From the NCBI GenBank assembly GCA_963921195.1, contig OY992536.1, positions 7,626,001-7,690,000 on the forward strand: a DNA stretch of 64,000 bases, written 5' to 3'. Shown here one piece after another: positions 1-10,880 of this stretch. How positions within the stretch are numbered: position 1 is the stretch's first letter; each line of letters begins with the position of its first letter. The notes beneath the pieces were generated by a model, which searched no databases, was not told the origin of the DNA, and saw only the letters and a program-made list of their open reading frames with translations. Source of the DNA: Pegoplata infirma. Its lineage: Eukaryota > Arthropoda > Insecta > Diptera > Anthomyiidae. Position numbers and translations under genes: made by a program.

Positions 1-413
1 CTGACTGGCCTTTACACGTTAAATAAATATAATTTAAGTTTTATCGATGTGATTGAAAATTTATTAAAAAGTCATGACGTTTGTTGATATTGGCTTTGAG
101 CGGGTTAATATGGATCACACGTAGAGAATGCTCACTTTATGCAAACATTTCCGCTATACAACAGAGTACTTTTTATGGAATTTTGTGTTGCTGCTTTTTT
201 TTGTTGTAGTTGTTTGTGTATACCCGTTTAACTGAACAAAGTGTTGGCAATATTTTTCCGCTCTTCACACTGTACTTGACACAAACACTTACATGTGTGC
301 TTAAATAAATTCACCAAACACTTTAGTGTGAGTTAAACACACACACATACTGCACACATACCCATGCAAATGCTTATAACCACAAGCAAATGTTTCATTA
401 CTAGTGCCACCAC
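1..413. other. AT-rich non-coding flank
   Basis: No gene or recognisable transposon is visible. The stretch contains a short (CA)n microsatellite near 340-360 and T-rich runs, and no open reading frame of note. It ends at the target dinucleotide of the CCCAG-ended element beginning at 416. Confidence 0.6.
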
Positions 414-415
414 AT

Positions 416-1518
416 CCCAGCTAGCATTTGGAAGATTGTTTTTTTCAAAAATCACCTATCCGAGTCTTTTTCGAGTACTTTTGATGATTAAAAACTTATT
501 AATCATTTAAGCGCTTGAAAAAAGGCTCTAAAATGATTCGCGCTTAAGTTTTAAAAGTGATTTATTGAAAATACAATAACAAAATGTACAGCAATCGCAA
601 ATAGATCATGACGACGTTTAAAATGTGACTGTTTTATAAGTTATTTTGAATAATATTTGACTCATCTAGACGATATAAAACTGTTTGTTTATAACGGGAC
701 AATTTTTTTACTTTTTTCAAGCAAGTTTCGACATTGTAAATTTCTGTTCATTAATGTCAGTAATTTCGTCGTGTTAAGTTTGACTTTTAGTAAAAAGTGA
801 TTTAACTTTAAAAATAAAAAAAAAATAATTTATAAATCATTAAGTATTTCCGGAATAGTTGGATTCTTTATTAATCTAGGACCAGCACAAAGCCAACCGC
901 CGAAAATTGATTCCTTTTAACAATAATTAAAAGTAAGTAAATATTTTAATAAATAATTTATAATTAAAAAAATAAAATAAATAAATATTTTTCGTTTCAG
1001 ATATTTTCCCCCTCTAATTTTAACGAACAGACAGAAATATGTATATAAAAGCTGTGCTTCAAAAGCATTTTCTGTTTTTTGTTTATTTTTAATTGATTTG
1101 TTTGTAATATATTTTAATATTTTATTAAATTTGAATAAAAATATACTAATGAATTTTATAAAAATTATTTTTTAGTAAAAAAAGAATAGAAATTACTCAA
1201 AATATAGTCGCATACGATTAAAAATATGACTCAAAAAAGACTCGCAAGCGATTACAAATACGACTCAAAAATGACTCGAAAGAGACTCATAAATGATTAT
1301 TAAACTACTGAAAAATGACTCGAAAATGACTCGAAACTGACCAGAAAAACGAGTCATAAATGACTCATCAAGAAGAGTCGCGGCTAGGGTACCATTTTCT
1401 CCCGCCAAATGAGTCATTTTCGACTCGAAGAAGAGCGCATATGCGATCGTTTTTAATCGCGCAGAGGTATCAAAAAAGACTCGAATTTGATTCAAATTTT
1501 CAAAAAATGCTGGCTGGG
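416..1518. mobile_element. CCCAG-ended inverted-repeat element, non-autonomous
   Basis: The left end reads CCCAGCTAGCATTT and the right end reads AAATGCTGGCTGGG, its near-perfect reverse complement. Inverted similarity continues inward as degenerate GACTCGAAA-type repeats, left 460-545 and right 1200-1500. Both ends are flanked by AT (414-415 and 1519-1520), suggesting a 2-bp target duplication. There is no transposase frame; the ~135-aa minus-strand reading frame at 1265-1672 crosses the right boundary and is chance. Four other elements or fragments in the window share the CCCAG end (10137, 12770, 50858, 63369). The superfamily is not assigned. Confidence 0.7.
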
Positions 1519-1520
1519 AT

Positions 1521-1889
1521 AGAGCATATATGCACCACATGTGTGTGTGTGTGTCTGTATGTGTGAAAAAGGAACTTACTTTTTTGTGATCCTGTTTTAT
1601 TTTTTTGCCATAACAGCAAAGTTCAAAAACAGAGTATGATGCATTGCTGAGCTGTGTGCTCAGTTCATTCAATATTCAATATGGTTTTTATGCTGTTTTC
1701 AACACATTTTACACATTTTGTGGCAAAATCAATTAAACCGGAAATGCATGTATGCCACACGTGCTGCCCAACATCCGCTTATACCAAAAATATAAAAACA
1801 CAAAAAAAAAACACTATAAAATCAACTCAAAATATAAACGCAAATAAAAACTTAAAGCACTAAAAAGATACACACACACCCAAAAAAAA
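1521..1889. other. AT-rich non-coding spacer
   Basis: Beyond the GT run there is only AT-rich sequence with A-tracts. The short frame at 1654-1863 has no recognisable domain, strong compositional bias and no splice context. Confidence 0.5.
1541..1565. repeat. (GT)n microsatellite
   Basis: A short interrupted GT run immediately outside the CCCAG element. Similar GT/CA runs occur at 340-360, 51765-51792 and 62283-62360. Confidence 0.8.
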
Positions 1890-2690
1890 CACGTACAAAA
1901 GTTAAATTCGACTTGGCCGAATTTAAGAATACCCACCACAATGCCCTTCTTAAGTGATAGTAAATTTTCTAACATTAAAAATGAACATTTTTGATTAGAT
2001 ATATTTTATTTTGTGTAAAACAACTTTTTTTTTTAATTTTTGAAAAAAAAAAAAAAATAATTTACAAAATTTTTTTTTGAGTGTAAAATTTTTTTTTTTT
2101 TTTTTGTGTCAAAGTATTTTTCAGTGACAAACATACGTTGTAAAATATTTTTGTGACTGACCAATGTTTTTAAACATGTTTAACTGGTTTTCAACACGTG
2201 AATTTAAGGTGAACCTATCTGAAATTCACGGTTTTGCTAATAACTTTGGAACCACTGAACCGATTTGACTGAAATTTAATGCGAACTAGGCCAGGAAAAT
2301 GATAAATATATTTGCCAAGCTTCAGCGTCCTCAGAATTGTGTTTCGAAAGTTAGCGTGTTTTTTATCTCATAAAATCACGAAAAACCCTTGCCGAAATTC
2401 AGTCTTTTGCTCATAACTTTTGAGCCACTGACCGATTTTGCTGGATTGGAATACCAACCTGACCCAACATATATGCCAAACTTCAGGAGCCTCCGTAAAA
2501 TCTTTCAAAAGTTAGCATGTTTTCAACAGACAGATGGACGGACGGACGGACATCGCTAGATCGTCTTAAAATCGATCGGGGATCATGAATATGTATACTT
2601 CACGGGGTCCAGGACCAATATTTCGAGGTGTTACAAACGGAATGACAAACTTATATATACCCTCTATCACTAGAGTGGAGGGTATAAAAA
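1890..2690 (-). mobile_element. Helentron-associated (DINE-1/mini-me-like) element, family A, copy A1
   Basis: Read on the minus strand it starts TTTTTATACCCTCCACTC, passes a GTCCGTCCGTCC-type microsatellite near 2530-2555, and ends with a subterminal GGTGGGTATTC, a GGCC-centred hairpin (ATTCGGCCAAGTCGAAT) and a short T-rich tail. A 5' subterminal repeat, matching 3' subterminal repeat, terminal hairpin and GTCY microsatellite are the known architecture of non-autonomous Helentrons in flies. Lines such as AAAAGTTATGA and CCGATTT recur in copies A2-A4. No Rep/helicase coding is present. Confidence 0.75.
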
Positions 2691-3111
2691 CACAAACTCG
2701 CATATCTTTTTTTTCTGACGAGTGTTAAAATTCACAAAGTACAAAAAAGAATGGATTTGAATCTGGAAAAAGACCAAAACAGACAACCAAAGTCAACAGA
2801 ATTTCAATCACTATCGATATGTTTATGAGCAGAACAAAACAAGGTTATCAAGGGGCAAAAACAGGATAAGGAATTGAACACAAAACTGTTCATAAAATTT
2901 TGTGTTTTTTCTTCTTCATCTTAATTTTATTTTGGCTCTTAACTGAGTGGCAAAGAAAGCTTACGTAAGTGGTAAATGGACACATGTATCATCAACATTC
3001 ATATTTCCTGTTAACTAACTACAACTACAGAAAAAAAATGTCTTGTTTCCAGAACTAGTTTTTAAAAGTAGATATGTTCGTTCTTACAAAACTTACAAAT
3101 ATAAACGTGTA
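2691..3111. other. Non-coding spacer
   Basis: Ordinary AT-rich sequence without an identified repeat or frame. It ends in the 8-bp target site of the next element. Confidence 0.5.
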
Positions 3112-3119
3112 GTACACAT

Positions 3120-4791
3120 TAGGGTGGCTCGTTTTTGGGCTTTTCTCTCTGATCAAATTCTAATACCCGCCAAAAGTGTCGGTCCCCTAAGGGTAACTCA
3201 CATGCAAAATATCACTCCGATCGGAGTTTATCTTCTGTCTCCACTTTGAGCCTCAAAATTGGCTTTTTCGCAAAAAAGGACTTTAAAAAAAAAAATAAAA
3301 AAAATTAAGTTTTTTTATTAAAATAATTAAAAAATTATTTTTGTATAATATTTGATCGTAAATACCTAAATATGAAATTTAAAGATTTTTCGGTATCATT
3401 AACCCGTTCAAACTTGATACCAAAAAAATGGCATGATTTTGGGGGCGTTCTCAAAACACCTTTTTTCAAAATTTGAAAATTTTATTAAAAAAAAATTTTA
3501 AATATACCATTTTTTCTTTCTGAATTTATTAAAAACACCTTGGAGAAGAAAAATGTAAAATATGGCGGATATCCGTCGAGCCACTTTTCGGGAATCGCGG
3601 GGTGAAGTTAGCGGATTTCAAGGAAATGTTGGTTTTATCAATAATTTGGATTAATAAAATCTTATAAATTTCATTTTTGTCCAAATTAACGGTTTTATGG
3701 TGTCGTGGCATTCTATTATATAACTTTAAGTCTGTCATGAAATCTTACAGATCTAGGACGTCTTAAACCCACATTGGCTGGGGGTCAAAAATGACCCCCG
3801 CGGAAAATTTGAAGTTTTGAGCTTAAATTTTGTGCTATAAACAAGTATAAAACGGCTTTTATGTTTTTTACCCCAACTATTATTTCGTATTAATATATTA
3901 TCTTTAAAAAAATCGTTAACCCATCTTGGTAGGGGGACAAAAATGACCCATTCAATAAAAAGTATATATTTTTTTATATAAAATTAGTTTGTGGCAATCT
4001 TTTAGATAACTTTAAATCAGCCCTTAAATCTCTCATATTTAAGATATCTTTAATTTAAATTTTGTGTTTATAGCACAAAATTTAAGCTCTAAACTTCAAA
4101 TTTTCCGCGGGGGTCATTTTTGACCCCCAGCCAATGTGGGTTTAAGACGTCCTAGATCTGTAAGATTTCATGACAGACTTAAAGTTATATAATAGAATGC
4201 CACGACACCAAAAAACCGTTAATTTGCAAAAAAAATAAATTTATAAGATTTTATTAATCCAAATTATTGATAAAACCAACATTTCCTTGAAATCCGCTAA
4301 CTTCCCCCCGCGATTCCCGAAAAGTGGCTCGACGGATATCCGCCATATTCAACATTTTTCTTCTCCAAGGTGTTCTTAATGAATTCAGAAAGAAAAAATG
4401 GTATATTTAAAAAATTTTTTTAATAAAATTTTCAAATTTTGAAAAAAGGTGTTTTGAGAACGCCCCCAAAATCATGTCATTTTTTTGGTATCAAGTTTGA
4501 ACGGGTTAATGATACCGTAAAATCTTTAAATTTCATGTTTAGGTATTTACGATCAAATATTATACAAAAATATTTTTTTAATTATTTTAATAAAAAAACT
4601 TAAATTTTTTTTTATTTTTTTTTTTTAAAGTCATTTTTTGCGAAAACCCCAATTTTGAGGCTCAAAGTGGAGACAGAAGATAAACACCGATCGGAGTGAT
4701 ATTTTGCATGTGAGTTACCCTTAGGGGACCGACACTTTTGGCGGGTATTAGAATTTGATCAGAGAGAAAAGCCCAAAAACGAGCCATCCTA
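3120..4791. mobile_element. hAT-like giant foldback element with 8-bp target duplication
   Basis: The element begins TAGGGTGGCTCGTTTTTGGG and ends with the near-exact reverse complement, CGAGCCATCCTA. The left arm (3120-3842) and right arm (4066-4791) are inverted copies with only scattered differences, separated by a ~223-bp spacer. It is flanked by the identical octamer GTACACAT at 3112-3119 and 4792-4799. An 8-bp duplication with a TAGGG terminus fits the hAT superfamily; P elements also make 8-bp duplications but have different termini. No transposase frame exists. A read-through transcript would fold into a ~720-bp hairpin. Confidence 0.85.
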
Positions 4792-5038
4792 GTACACATG
4801 TATGTGTTTACATTCACATGAACACATATGAATGTGTTTGTGTATGAATAAATTGTGGCATATCTTAACCACCTTAACAGTCAAAATGACAGTTACAATA
4901 GCCAAATGGTTGTCATTCACGTAAAACACCACAGGAAGGAAAGAATACCAAAAACTGTCAAAGTAGAACGTAACATATATAAAAGACTTTTAGATATACC
5001 TACCTATACATTTGCTACATATGGAATAACTTCATATA

Positions 5039-5449
5039 CCCGATTAAAAAAAAGTAATATGGCGCCATATATCATTTGATCCCAAAATTGGAGGATCCAA
5101 AAATATATGATTATATCTTATTAGATCTAATTTGATATAATTAGATCCCCAAAATGGAACGGTGAATATTATCTAATTTGATGTTATAAAAAATGAGATG
5201 TAATAAGATATAATAATATATAATTATATCTCATTAGATCTATTATGATCTAAAATATCAAATTAATTTTATTGAATTAGATCTAATAAGATAGAATTAG
5301 ATCTAATAAGATATATTATATTGAATTAGATCTAATAAGATATAATCAGTTTTTTTGGATCCTCCATTTCTAGGATCCTCCATGGTTGATCCATTTATAT
5401 ACAATTATTTTATAAAATATATGATTATATCAAAACTTTTTTAGTCGGG
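5039..5449. mobile_element. CCCGAYTAAAAAA-ended MITE
   Basis: The left end CCCGATTAAAAAAAAGT is matched by the right end ACTTTTTTAGTCGGG. Flanks are TA on both sides (5037-5038, 5450-5451). The interior holds inverted GGATCC blocks and repeated GATCTAATAAGATATAATTA-like units, so much of the element is self-complementary. It resembles the CCCGGCTAAAAAT-ended MITE at 30986-31206. Confidence 0.7.
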
Positions 5450-5451
5450 TA

Positions 5452-5782
5452 GATACATATTTGTATGGTTGACTACGTTCACAGTAGTATCTTCATCTAC
5501 TAGCCTTTAGTAATACAGTAAGAAACAAAAATTATTTTCAAATTGGATAAATTGAGAGGGATCGTTGTTTGGAAGACGAAGTTTACATTAAGCCAAGTGC
5601 ATTGAATCTATATGCGTGAAAGCTGCAAAAGGCGTTACATTTTTCTTATTATAAGAAAGATTACATGAAAAATAGATTTGCTGTATATTTACAATATCAT
5701 GCCTCAGTACTGTTTTGTTTTGAGATCTGAAAGAAATCTTTTAAACCGTAAAAGAGAGTTGGTAGATCACATTGTTTGACAC
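5452..5782. other. Non-coding spacer
   Basis: No repeat family or coding region recognised in this ~330-bp stretch. Confidence 0.45.
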
Positions 5783-6570
5783 TGACAGCAAGACGGACCT
5801 CCACTAATTTTTGCCTCTAAAAACTTATTTCAAGCAAAGTACCAGTATATTTCCAATACCTAAGAGGCTTCCATAAAAAATCTCCATTTTTAAATTTGCT
5901 CCAACCGCTCTAACTTCCCTAAGGCTGAGTTTTTGAGTTGTAAAATTTAATGGTTTTAGGTTTAAACAGAGTTAAAACCACAAATTCTGTTTTTGAGATG
6001 TTGTTTATTTTAAGTTTAACTCACCAATGTTGGAGAGTTAAACTAAGGTACAAAAACGTCAAGAAAACACCTCTGATTTTCAAATATACTGGTTAGTATT
6101 GCCATGTTGTGGTATTTTATTCGAAAAAATGTGAGATGATGGCAACTATTCTAATTGGAAATGAGGCATTTGGTATGGCAATACCGCGTTAATCGACATT
6201 TGCTAAACTTGAACTGAAAAACAGAATGCTTGGTTAAACTTGGTTTTATTTTTATAAAGTTTAATAAAACTCCCGGTTAAACTAAGTTAAAGCGATATGT
6301 CAAAAACGCAGCCTAAGACTGTCATAATATATTTTTTTCATCCAAACATTTTTCAGAACCCTTAAGGCGGTCCCCATAATTTTATTTTTATTTTTTTATA
6401 AATTTATTTTATTTAATCAGTTTCTACCGGTACAATGGTGCGCCATTAGTAAGACCGATCTCCACTAATTTTTACATTCCAAAATTTTTGCCAAACATAC
6501 CTACATACCAATCTTCCTTCCTAAGAGAGCTTCCATACAAATTAAAAGGTGAGAAAATTTTATAAAATGC
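5783..6570 (+). repeat. Dispersed repeat with CTACCGGT.CAATGGTGCG core, split by a MITE
   Basis: The segments 5783-5922 and 6314-6570 align with 53880-54290 and partly with 8165-8240. Shared landmarks are AGACCGA-CCCCA-TAATTTTTAC, CGCTCTAACT-CCCTAA and TTTATTTAATCAG-TTCTACCGGT. The 53.9-kb copy lacks the 391-bp insertion that splits this one. The family identity is unknown. Confidence 0.65.
5923..6313. mobile_element. PIF/Harbinger-like MITE, TAA target duplication
   Basis: The terminal inverted repeats are GGCTGAGTTTTTGA at the left and TCAAAAACGCAGCC at the right. The flanking triplet TAA is duplicated (5920-5922, 6314-6316). A 3-bp TWA duplication and GGC-start termini fit the PIF/Harbinger group. 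The interior has smaller inverted GTTTAACT motifs and no coding. The related repeat at 53.9-54.3 kb continues across this site without the insertion. Confidence 0.7.
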
Positions 6571-6976
6571 AATTTTGAGTGGGAGCTAATTTTTACATGC
6601 AGGAATGTTTTTTCAGGGCCCAACAACAAAAAATTTTTGTTGATTTTTTCGTCAGATTTGTGTTTTCTAATATACATATATAAAAAATGTCTGCGAATTT
6701 TGTACTCTTGCCCAAAACATTAAATCATGATAATGTTCTGCGGAAGATTTGGGTGTACTTGCCAAAGCAAAGTATTTTTTAGAAAAAATAATGGACCCTA
6801 TTAAAAACCCAAAGAGCTGTACATTTCGTAAGTGAGTGCAAAAAATAAGTGCAAAAAAGTGTTTTTACATTTTGGAGAGTATAAAAGATTCGGCACCAAA
6901 GAATATAACACTCTCACTTGTTTTATGCACATTTGATAAACAAATGGAAAATTTTTATGCGATAAGCTTAGACTTA

Positions 6977-7540
6977 CAAGGGAAGTATCTCAACCCTTAT
7001 GGACCGATTTGCATGAAACGTAAAATATATATAAAAGAGACAATTCTAAGGTTGGGGTGTCTCGGCTTATCGGCCATATCGAGGATTTAGGGGTTCAAAA
7101 CATGGGTCAAAAAATGGCGAAAAAATCGTTTTTTGGATTTTTCAGCCATTTCTTTCTAAGAAACTATATGATGTTTACATATGAGAAGAAACCTTGTAAA
7201 CCTTGTAAAAGTTTGGCTTCGTTAAATACTTTTTTAAGGAAAATGTGAAAATTTTTGGGGGTATTTATATGATGACATAGAGCAACGATGTCCATATGAA
7301 TACAAAATAATCTTTATTAAATTTAAGTCGACACGTATTTTTGCTCTAGAGGATATTCCTGTTAGTTCTTGAGTTATCGAAATTTTCCCGGAGGTCCATA
7401 TGGTTTCATAAGGGGACAACGAAGTTTTGAAACACTGATATGGCCGAAAAGCCAAGATACCCCAACCTTAAAATCGCCTCATTTATATATATTTCAAGTT
7501 TCAGGCAAATCGGTTCATAAGGGTTGAGATACTTCCCTTG
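6977..7540. mobile_element. CAAGGGAAG-ended MITE (family F), TTA duplication
   Basis: Ends read CAAGGGAAGTATCTCAACCC and its complement, with inverted similarity extending ~115 bp (AACCGATTTGC, GGTTGGGGTGTCTCGGC). TTA flanks both sides (6974-6976, 7541-7543). The paralogous host copy near 47570 reads GCTTAGACTTGGTGAAAAAG with no insert, so the boundaries are directly supported. The 3-bp TWA duplication suggests a Harbinger-type transposase in trans, which is inference. Other copies are at 15842 and 40475. Confidence 0.8.
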
Positions 7541-7559
7541 TTAGTAAAAAAAGTAGTTT

Positions 7560-7945
7560 TGGTAAAAAAATGATTTTTTTTTTCACGAAAAACAAAATTA
7601 TGTTAAAAAAAATTTAATGAACCCAAAATTTTTGGTGAAAAAAATTTTGATGAAAAAAAGTTTTTGATGAAAAGAAAAATTTTTTGATGTAAAAACAATT
7701 GATGAAAAAAATATATGATAAAAAAAAATTATGAAAAAATCATTTTGGTGAAAAAAAAATTTTATGAAAAAAAAAAATTAATAAAAAAAATTGATGAAAA
7801 AAAAAATAATAAAAAAAAAAATTGATGCAAAAAAAAAATTTGATGAAAAAACAAAAATTGATAAAAAAAAAAATTATAAAAAAAAATGATAAAAAAAAAA
7901 AAATATGAAAAAAAAAGTTTGATGGAAAAAAAAAAAATTAGTGAA
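7560..7945. repeat. A-rich (TTGATGAAAAAAA)n low-complexity array
   Basis: Irregular units of TTGATG or TTTGATG followed by 6-13 A form a degenerate microsatellite-like array inside family H. The same motif appears at 47640-48235 and, on the other strand as CATCAATATTTTTT, at 25011-25235 and 26763-27492. Confidence 0.8.
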
Positions 7946-8526
7946 AAAACACCAGCTGGTGAAAAACGGTTTTATTCACCACGAGGTGAATTATTATCCA
8001 AGTTACAAACACAAGTTATTAAAATTTTTGGTTTTAAGAAAATGAAAATAGTAATTCTTGTTTTCTTTTTTGTTAATTGTTAGCTTATATAGTCAAGTTG
8101 AGGTGTCGTCCAGCCTAAAAACATTATCATGTTAAAAAATATTTTTTTGTTGTTGTTGTTGGACCCCCTCTGTATACACCGATGCCTACTAATCTTCCTT
8201 CCTAAGAGGGCTCCCATTCAAATTATAAGGTGAGCAAATTGCAATAATATTTATACCATCGACTCTAGTGATAGAGGCTGTATACTAATTTGTCATTCCG
8301 TTTGTAACCCCTCGACATATTGGTTTATGGGGTCCTAATAAAGTACATATATTCGTGATCGTCAATCGATTTAAAGACGATCTAGCGATGACCGTCCGTC
8401 TGTCAGTCTGTCGGTCTGTTGAAAAGGCGCTAACTTTTGAACGACTTTACGGAGGCTGCTTAAGCTTGGCATATATATTGGTAATTTCCCTGTTCAGGTT
8501 GGTGTTGCAATTGAGCTAAATCGGTC

Positions 8527-9779
8527 CAGTGCCACATTTGGCCAATCTAGGACGACAAAAATCCAATTTTATTTATATTGTCTGGAAATTCGGTAAAAAT
8601 GTTCGTTTTGACTTCAAAAACAACATTATGAAAAATATGGGAGGCAAGTTAACGGCCACGCCCACTTTTAAAAAAATGTTTAATTTTGGTTGTAATTTCT
8701 TTAAACTTTGTATATATACTCTGAAGGACTGTAGAAATAATATCACAAAAAAGGGGGCGGTCAGACAACTGCCACGCCCACTTTTTTTAAATATGTTTAA
8801 AAAATATGTAAAAACAAGGTTTACATATCGCCCCACTGTATCCGGCGTCGCAGACGGTCGCAAAAGTTAGCCATTGAAATAAGTACTATGGATATTGGTC
8901 AATATGTCTGAAAAAGTCCGGCGACCAATAGAGGCCAAACACAAAAGTTCTATTCCATCAAAAAAATAAATATATAATTTTCTTTTCAAAAATTTTTATT
9001 ATGTTAAAAATTTAAGAAGCTTTTGAAATGTGGATATACAGGCGTATACTGAAGATTCCATGGACTGACCGGGTCCCAAATATTGAAGTATTAAGTAGAA
9101 TGAACCTTGACAGACAATTGATTAAAACCGTTAAACATCGAAAAACTTCGTATTTGGGACATATAATGAGAAATGAAAAATATAAACTTCTCCAAACAAT
9201 TCTCAAAGGGAAACTTGAAGGAAGACGAGCTAGAGGCAGAAGGGAACTTTCCTGGTTATAGTGATGAAAGAAATCTCATAAATGCAGCAAAATCAAGAGA
9301 ACTGGTCGTTTCTGAATTATTATAAAATGTATCAAATCTGTATATATATGTGTATATGTTTATTGTAATTATAATTGTATGATCGCTAATATCCGAATAA
9401 CGGATTGGCAAATAAAAGAAGAAGAAAAATTTAATAAAAAATAGAACAAATTGTTTAAAAAAAGAAGAAAAGATATGACTCAAAGCCTTTAAATATGCTT
9501 TAAAATTACCAAAAAAGAGTGTATTAATATATTTTTTAGTTAAAAAGTTACAACAGTTTAAAATCGACTTAATTAATGCGAAATAATGAACACTACTTTC
9601 AGGATTTTACAAGATGCAACTTTATGCACCCACATCTTAATAACGAATAGAATTATAGTTCTTATATGAGTATTTCCGTGTTATTAGGAATGTTTTATAA
9701 TACTTAAAACAAATCATAAAAATCGGAGAGCTTTTTTTTTTTGAATTTTGTCGTGCTAGATTGGCCAAATGTGCCACTG
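8527..9779. mobile_element. CAGTG-ended TIR element nested in A2
   Basis: The left end CAGTGCCACATTTGGCCAAT is matched by the right end ATTGGCCAAATGTGCCACTG; similarity continues to CTAG.ACGACAAAA. The target duplication cannot be resolved because the host itself reads CAGTGG at this point. The interior contains GGCCACGCCCACTTTT-type repeats (8655 and 8770) and a LINE fragment. The 113-aa frame at 8529-8870 begins inside the inverted repeat and has no domain. Confidence 0.65.
9028..9428 (+). pseudogene. 5'-truncated LINE fragment: C-terminus of a non-LTR reverse transcriptase plus 3' UTR
   Basis: A 77-codon frame (9028-9261) has the signature of the region downstream of the polymerase core in APE-type LINE ORF2 proteins: MWIYRRILKIPWTDRV, then YLGHIMRNEKY, then GKLEGRRARGRRELSWL. 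After a premature stop a second frame (9263-9325, shifted by +1) continues with a family-like ending (NLINAAKSRE), indicating a frameshift. The 3' UTR contains CCGAATAACGGATTGGCAAA and an AAGAAGAAGAAAAA tail to about 9428. The polymerase YADD region and endonuclease are absent. From the known family this would be a retrotransposition remnant truncated at its 5' end. The RTE/CR1-like clade assignment is uncertain. Confidence 0.75.
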
Positions 9780-10136
9780 TGCAAAAGCTATAACCAAAAT
9801 AGTGAATTTTGGCAAGGGTTTTTTTTTCGCGAATTTACGAGATAAAAAACATGCTAAGTTCCGGAAGACAATTTTGAGGCTGCCGAAGCTTGGCACATAT
9901 ATTTGTCATTTCCCTCATCTGGTTGGTATTGAATTTCAGACGAAGCGGTTTAGTGGTTCAAAAGTTATTAGCAAAACCGTGAATATCAGATTAGTTTCAC
10001 CTTAAATTCACGTGTTGAAAAACCGTTAAATAAGTTTTAAAAACATTGGTAAGTCACAAAAAAATATTTTGCAGCGTATTATTGTCTCTCAAAAATATTT
10101 TTTATTAAAAAAAAATTACACTCGAAAAAAATATTA

Positions 10137-10350
10137 CCCAGAAAAATTTTCTGTTCCAAATAATCGGTTCCGGAACGCATCAAACTACCCTGCAACCGGT
10201 TCTACTTAACATTCCAGAATCAATGATTTTTGTTTGAAATTGTCCCGAAAGCAATCGTTTAATTTTACATAGAAAATGTTGTTGAGATTACCGTAGCATG
10301 TATTCAAGAATCTATTGAACCAGGAATTTGTTCCAAAAAATTTTCCTTGG
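10137..10350. mobile_element. CCCAG-ended MITE nested in A2
   Basis: Left end CCCAGAAAAATTTTCTGTTCC and right end GGAACAAATT-related ...TTTTCCTTGG are inverted; TA flanks both sides (10135-10136, 10351-10352). The interior carries CGGTTCCGGAAC and related GGAAC/GTTCC palindromes, as does the larger element at 12770-13493. Confidence 0.65.
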
Positions 10351-10550
10351 TATAATCAAAAAAAATTTTACACTCAAAAAAAAATTGTAATTTTTTCAAA
10401 AATTACTAAAAAAAATTGTTTACACAAAGTAAAATATTTCTAATCAAAATTTTTATTTTTTTCACGTTAGAAAATTTACTTTCACTTAAAAAGGTCATTT
10501 CGGAGGGTATTCATAGATTCGGCCAAGTTAAATTTAACTTTCCTACTTTT

Positions 10551-10880
10551 TTTTTTGTATCGAAAAATAGTAATAAGCGTAATACCACGATCATACTAGG
10601 AAAAAATTGTAAAATCAACCGGAATTTGCCACCAAAAAAACTAAAAAAAAATTAGAAGTGCAATCACTTTCAAAAATGAGATTTAAGTTTTAAAATCCTA
10701 AAATCGAATACTAGAACACTTTTGGGAATTTTCAAGATTTTTTTTAATAGTACAAAATGTCCAGCTTCAGAAAACCATGTGTCCCATGAATTTTTGAATA
10801 GGTTGTATGGATAGCCCTATATGTACATAACTTAGAAAATTTCAGTTGTGGTTTTTTAAATTTTTGAAAAACTTGGCTAA
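10551..10880. other. Non-coding spacer
   Basis: AT-rich sequence with no recognised family between the end of A2 and the next MITE. Confidence 0.45.

Larger units (their letters stand above)
6640..8135 (+). repeat. Composite repeat (family E tail plus family H), copy 1, interrupted by a CAAGGG MITE
   Basis: Sequence from GCGAATTTTGTACTCTTGCC (about 6687) through the Helentron-like 3' end (AGAGTATAAAAGATTCGGC, CACTCTCACTTGTTTT near 6870-6935) continues into A-rich TTGATGAAAAAAA low-complexity DNA (7560-7945) and a conserved block CACCAGCTGGTGAAAAACGG...GTTAATTGTTAGCTTATATAG (7948-8095). The same order recurs at 47088-48490 and, reversed and partial, at 54290-57022. The CACCAGCTGGTG and CACC-GAGGTGAA segments are palindromic. 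No coding is evident. Confidence 0.7.
8250..10550 (+). mobile_element. Helentron-associated element, family A, copy A2, with nested insertions
   Basis: It starts TTTATACCATCGACTCTAGT, has GTCCGTCTGTCAGTCTGTCGG at 8393-8413 and ends GGAGGGTATTCATAGATTCGGCC plus a short tail near 10550. Host sequence 8250-8526 and 9780-10136 aligns with A1 and A4, showing that 8527-9779 was inserted later. A CCCAG MITE (10137-10350) interrupts its distal part. The uninterrupted element would be about 830 bp. Confidence 0.75.

Noticed and set aside
8529..8870. 113-codon frame
   Set aside because: It starts inside a transposon terminal repeat and covers non-coding element sequence; an overlapping minus-strand frame is equally open.
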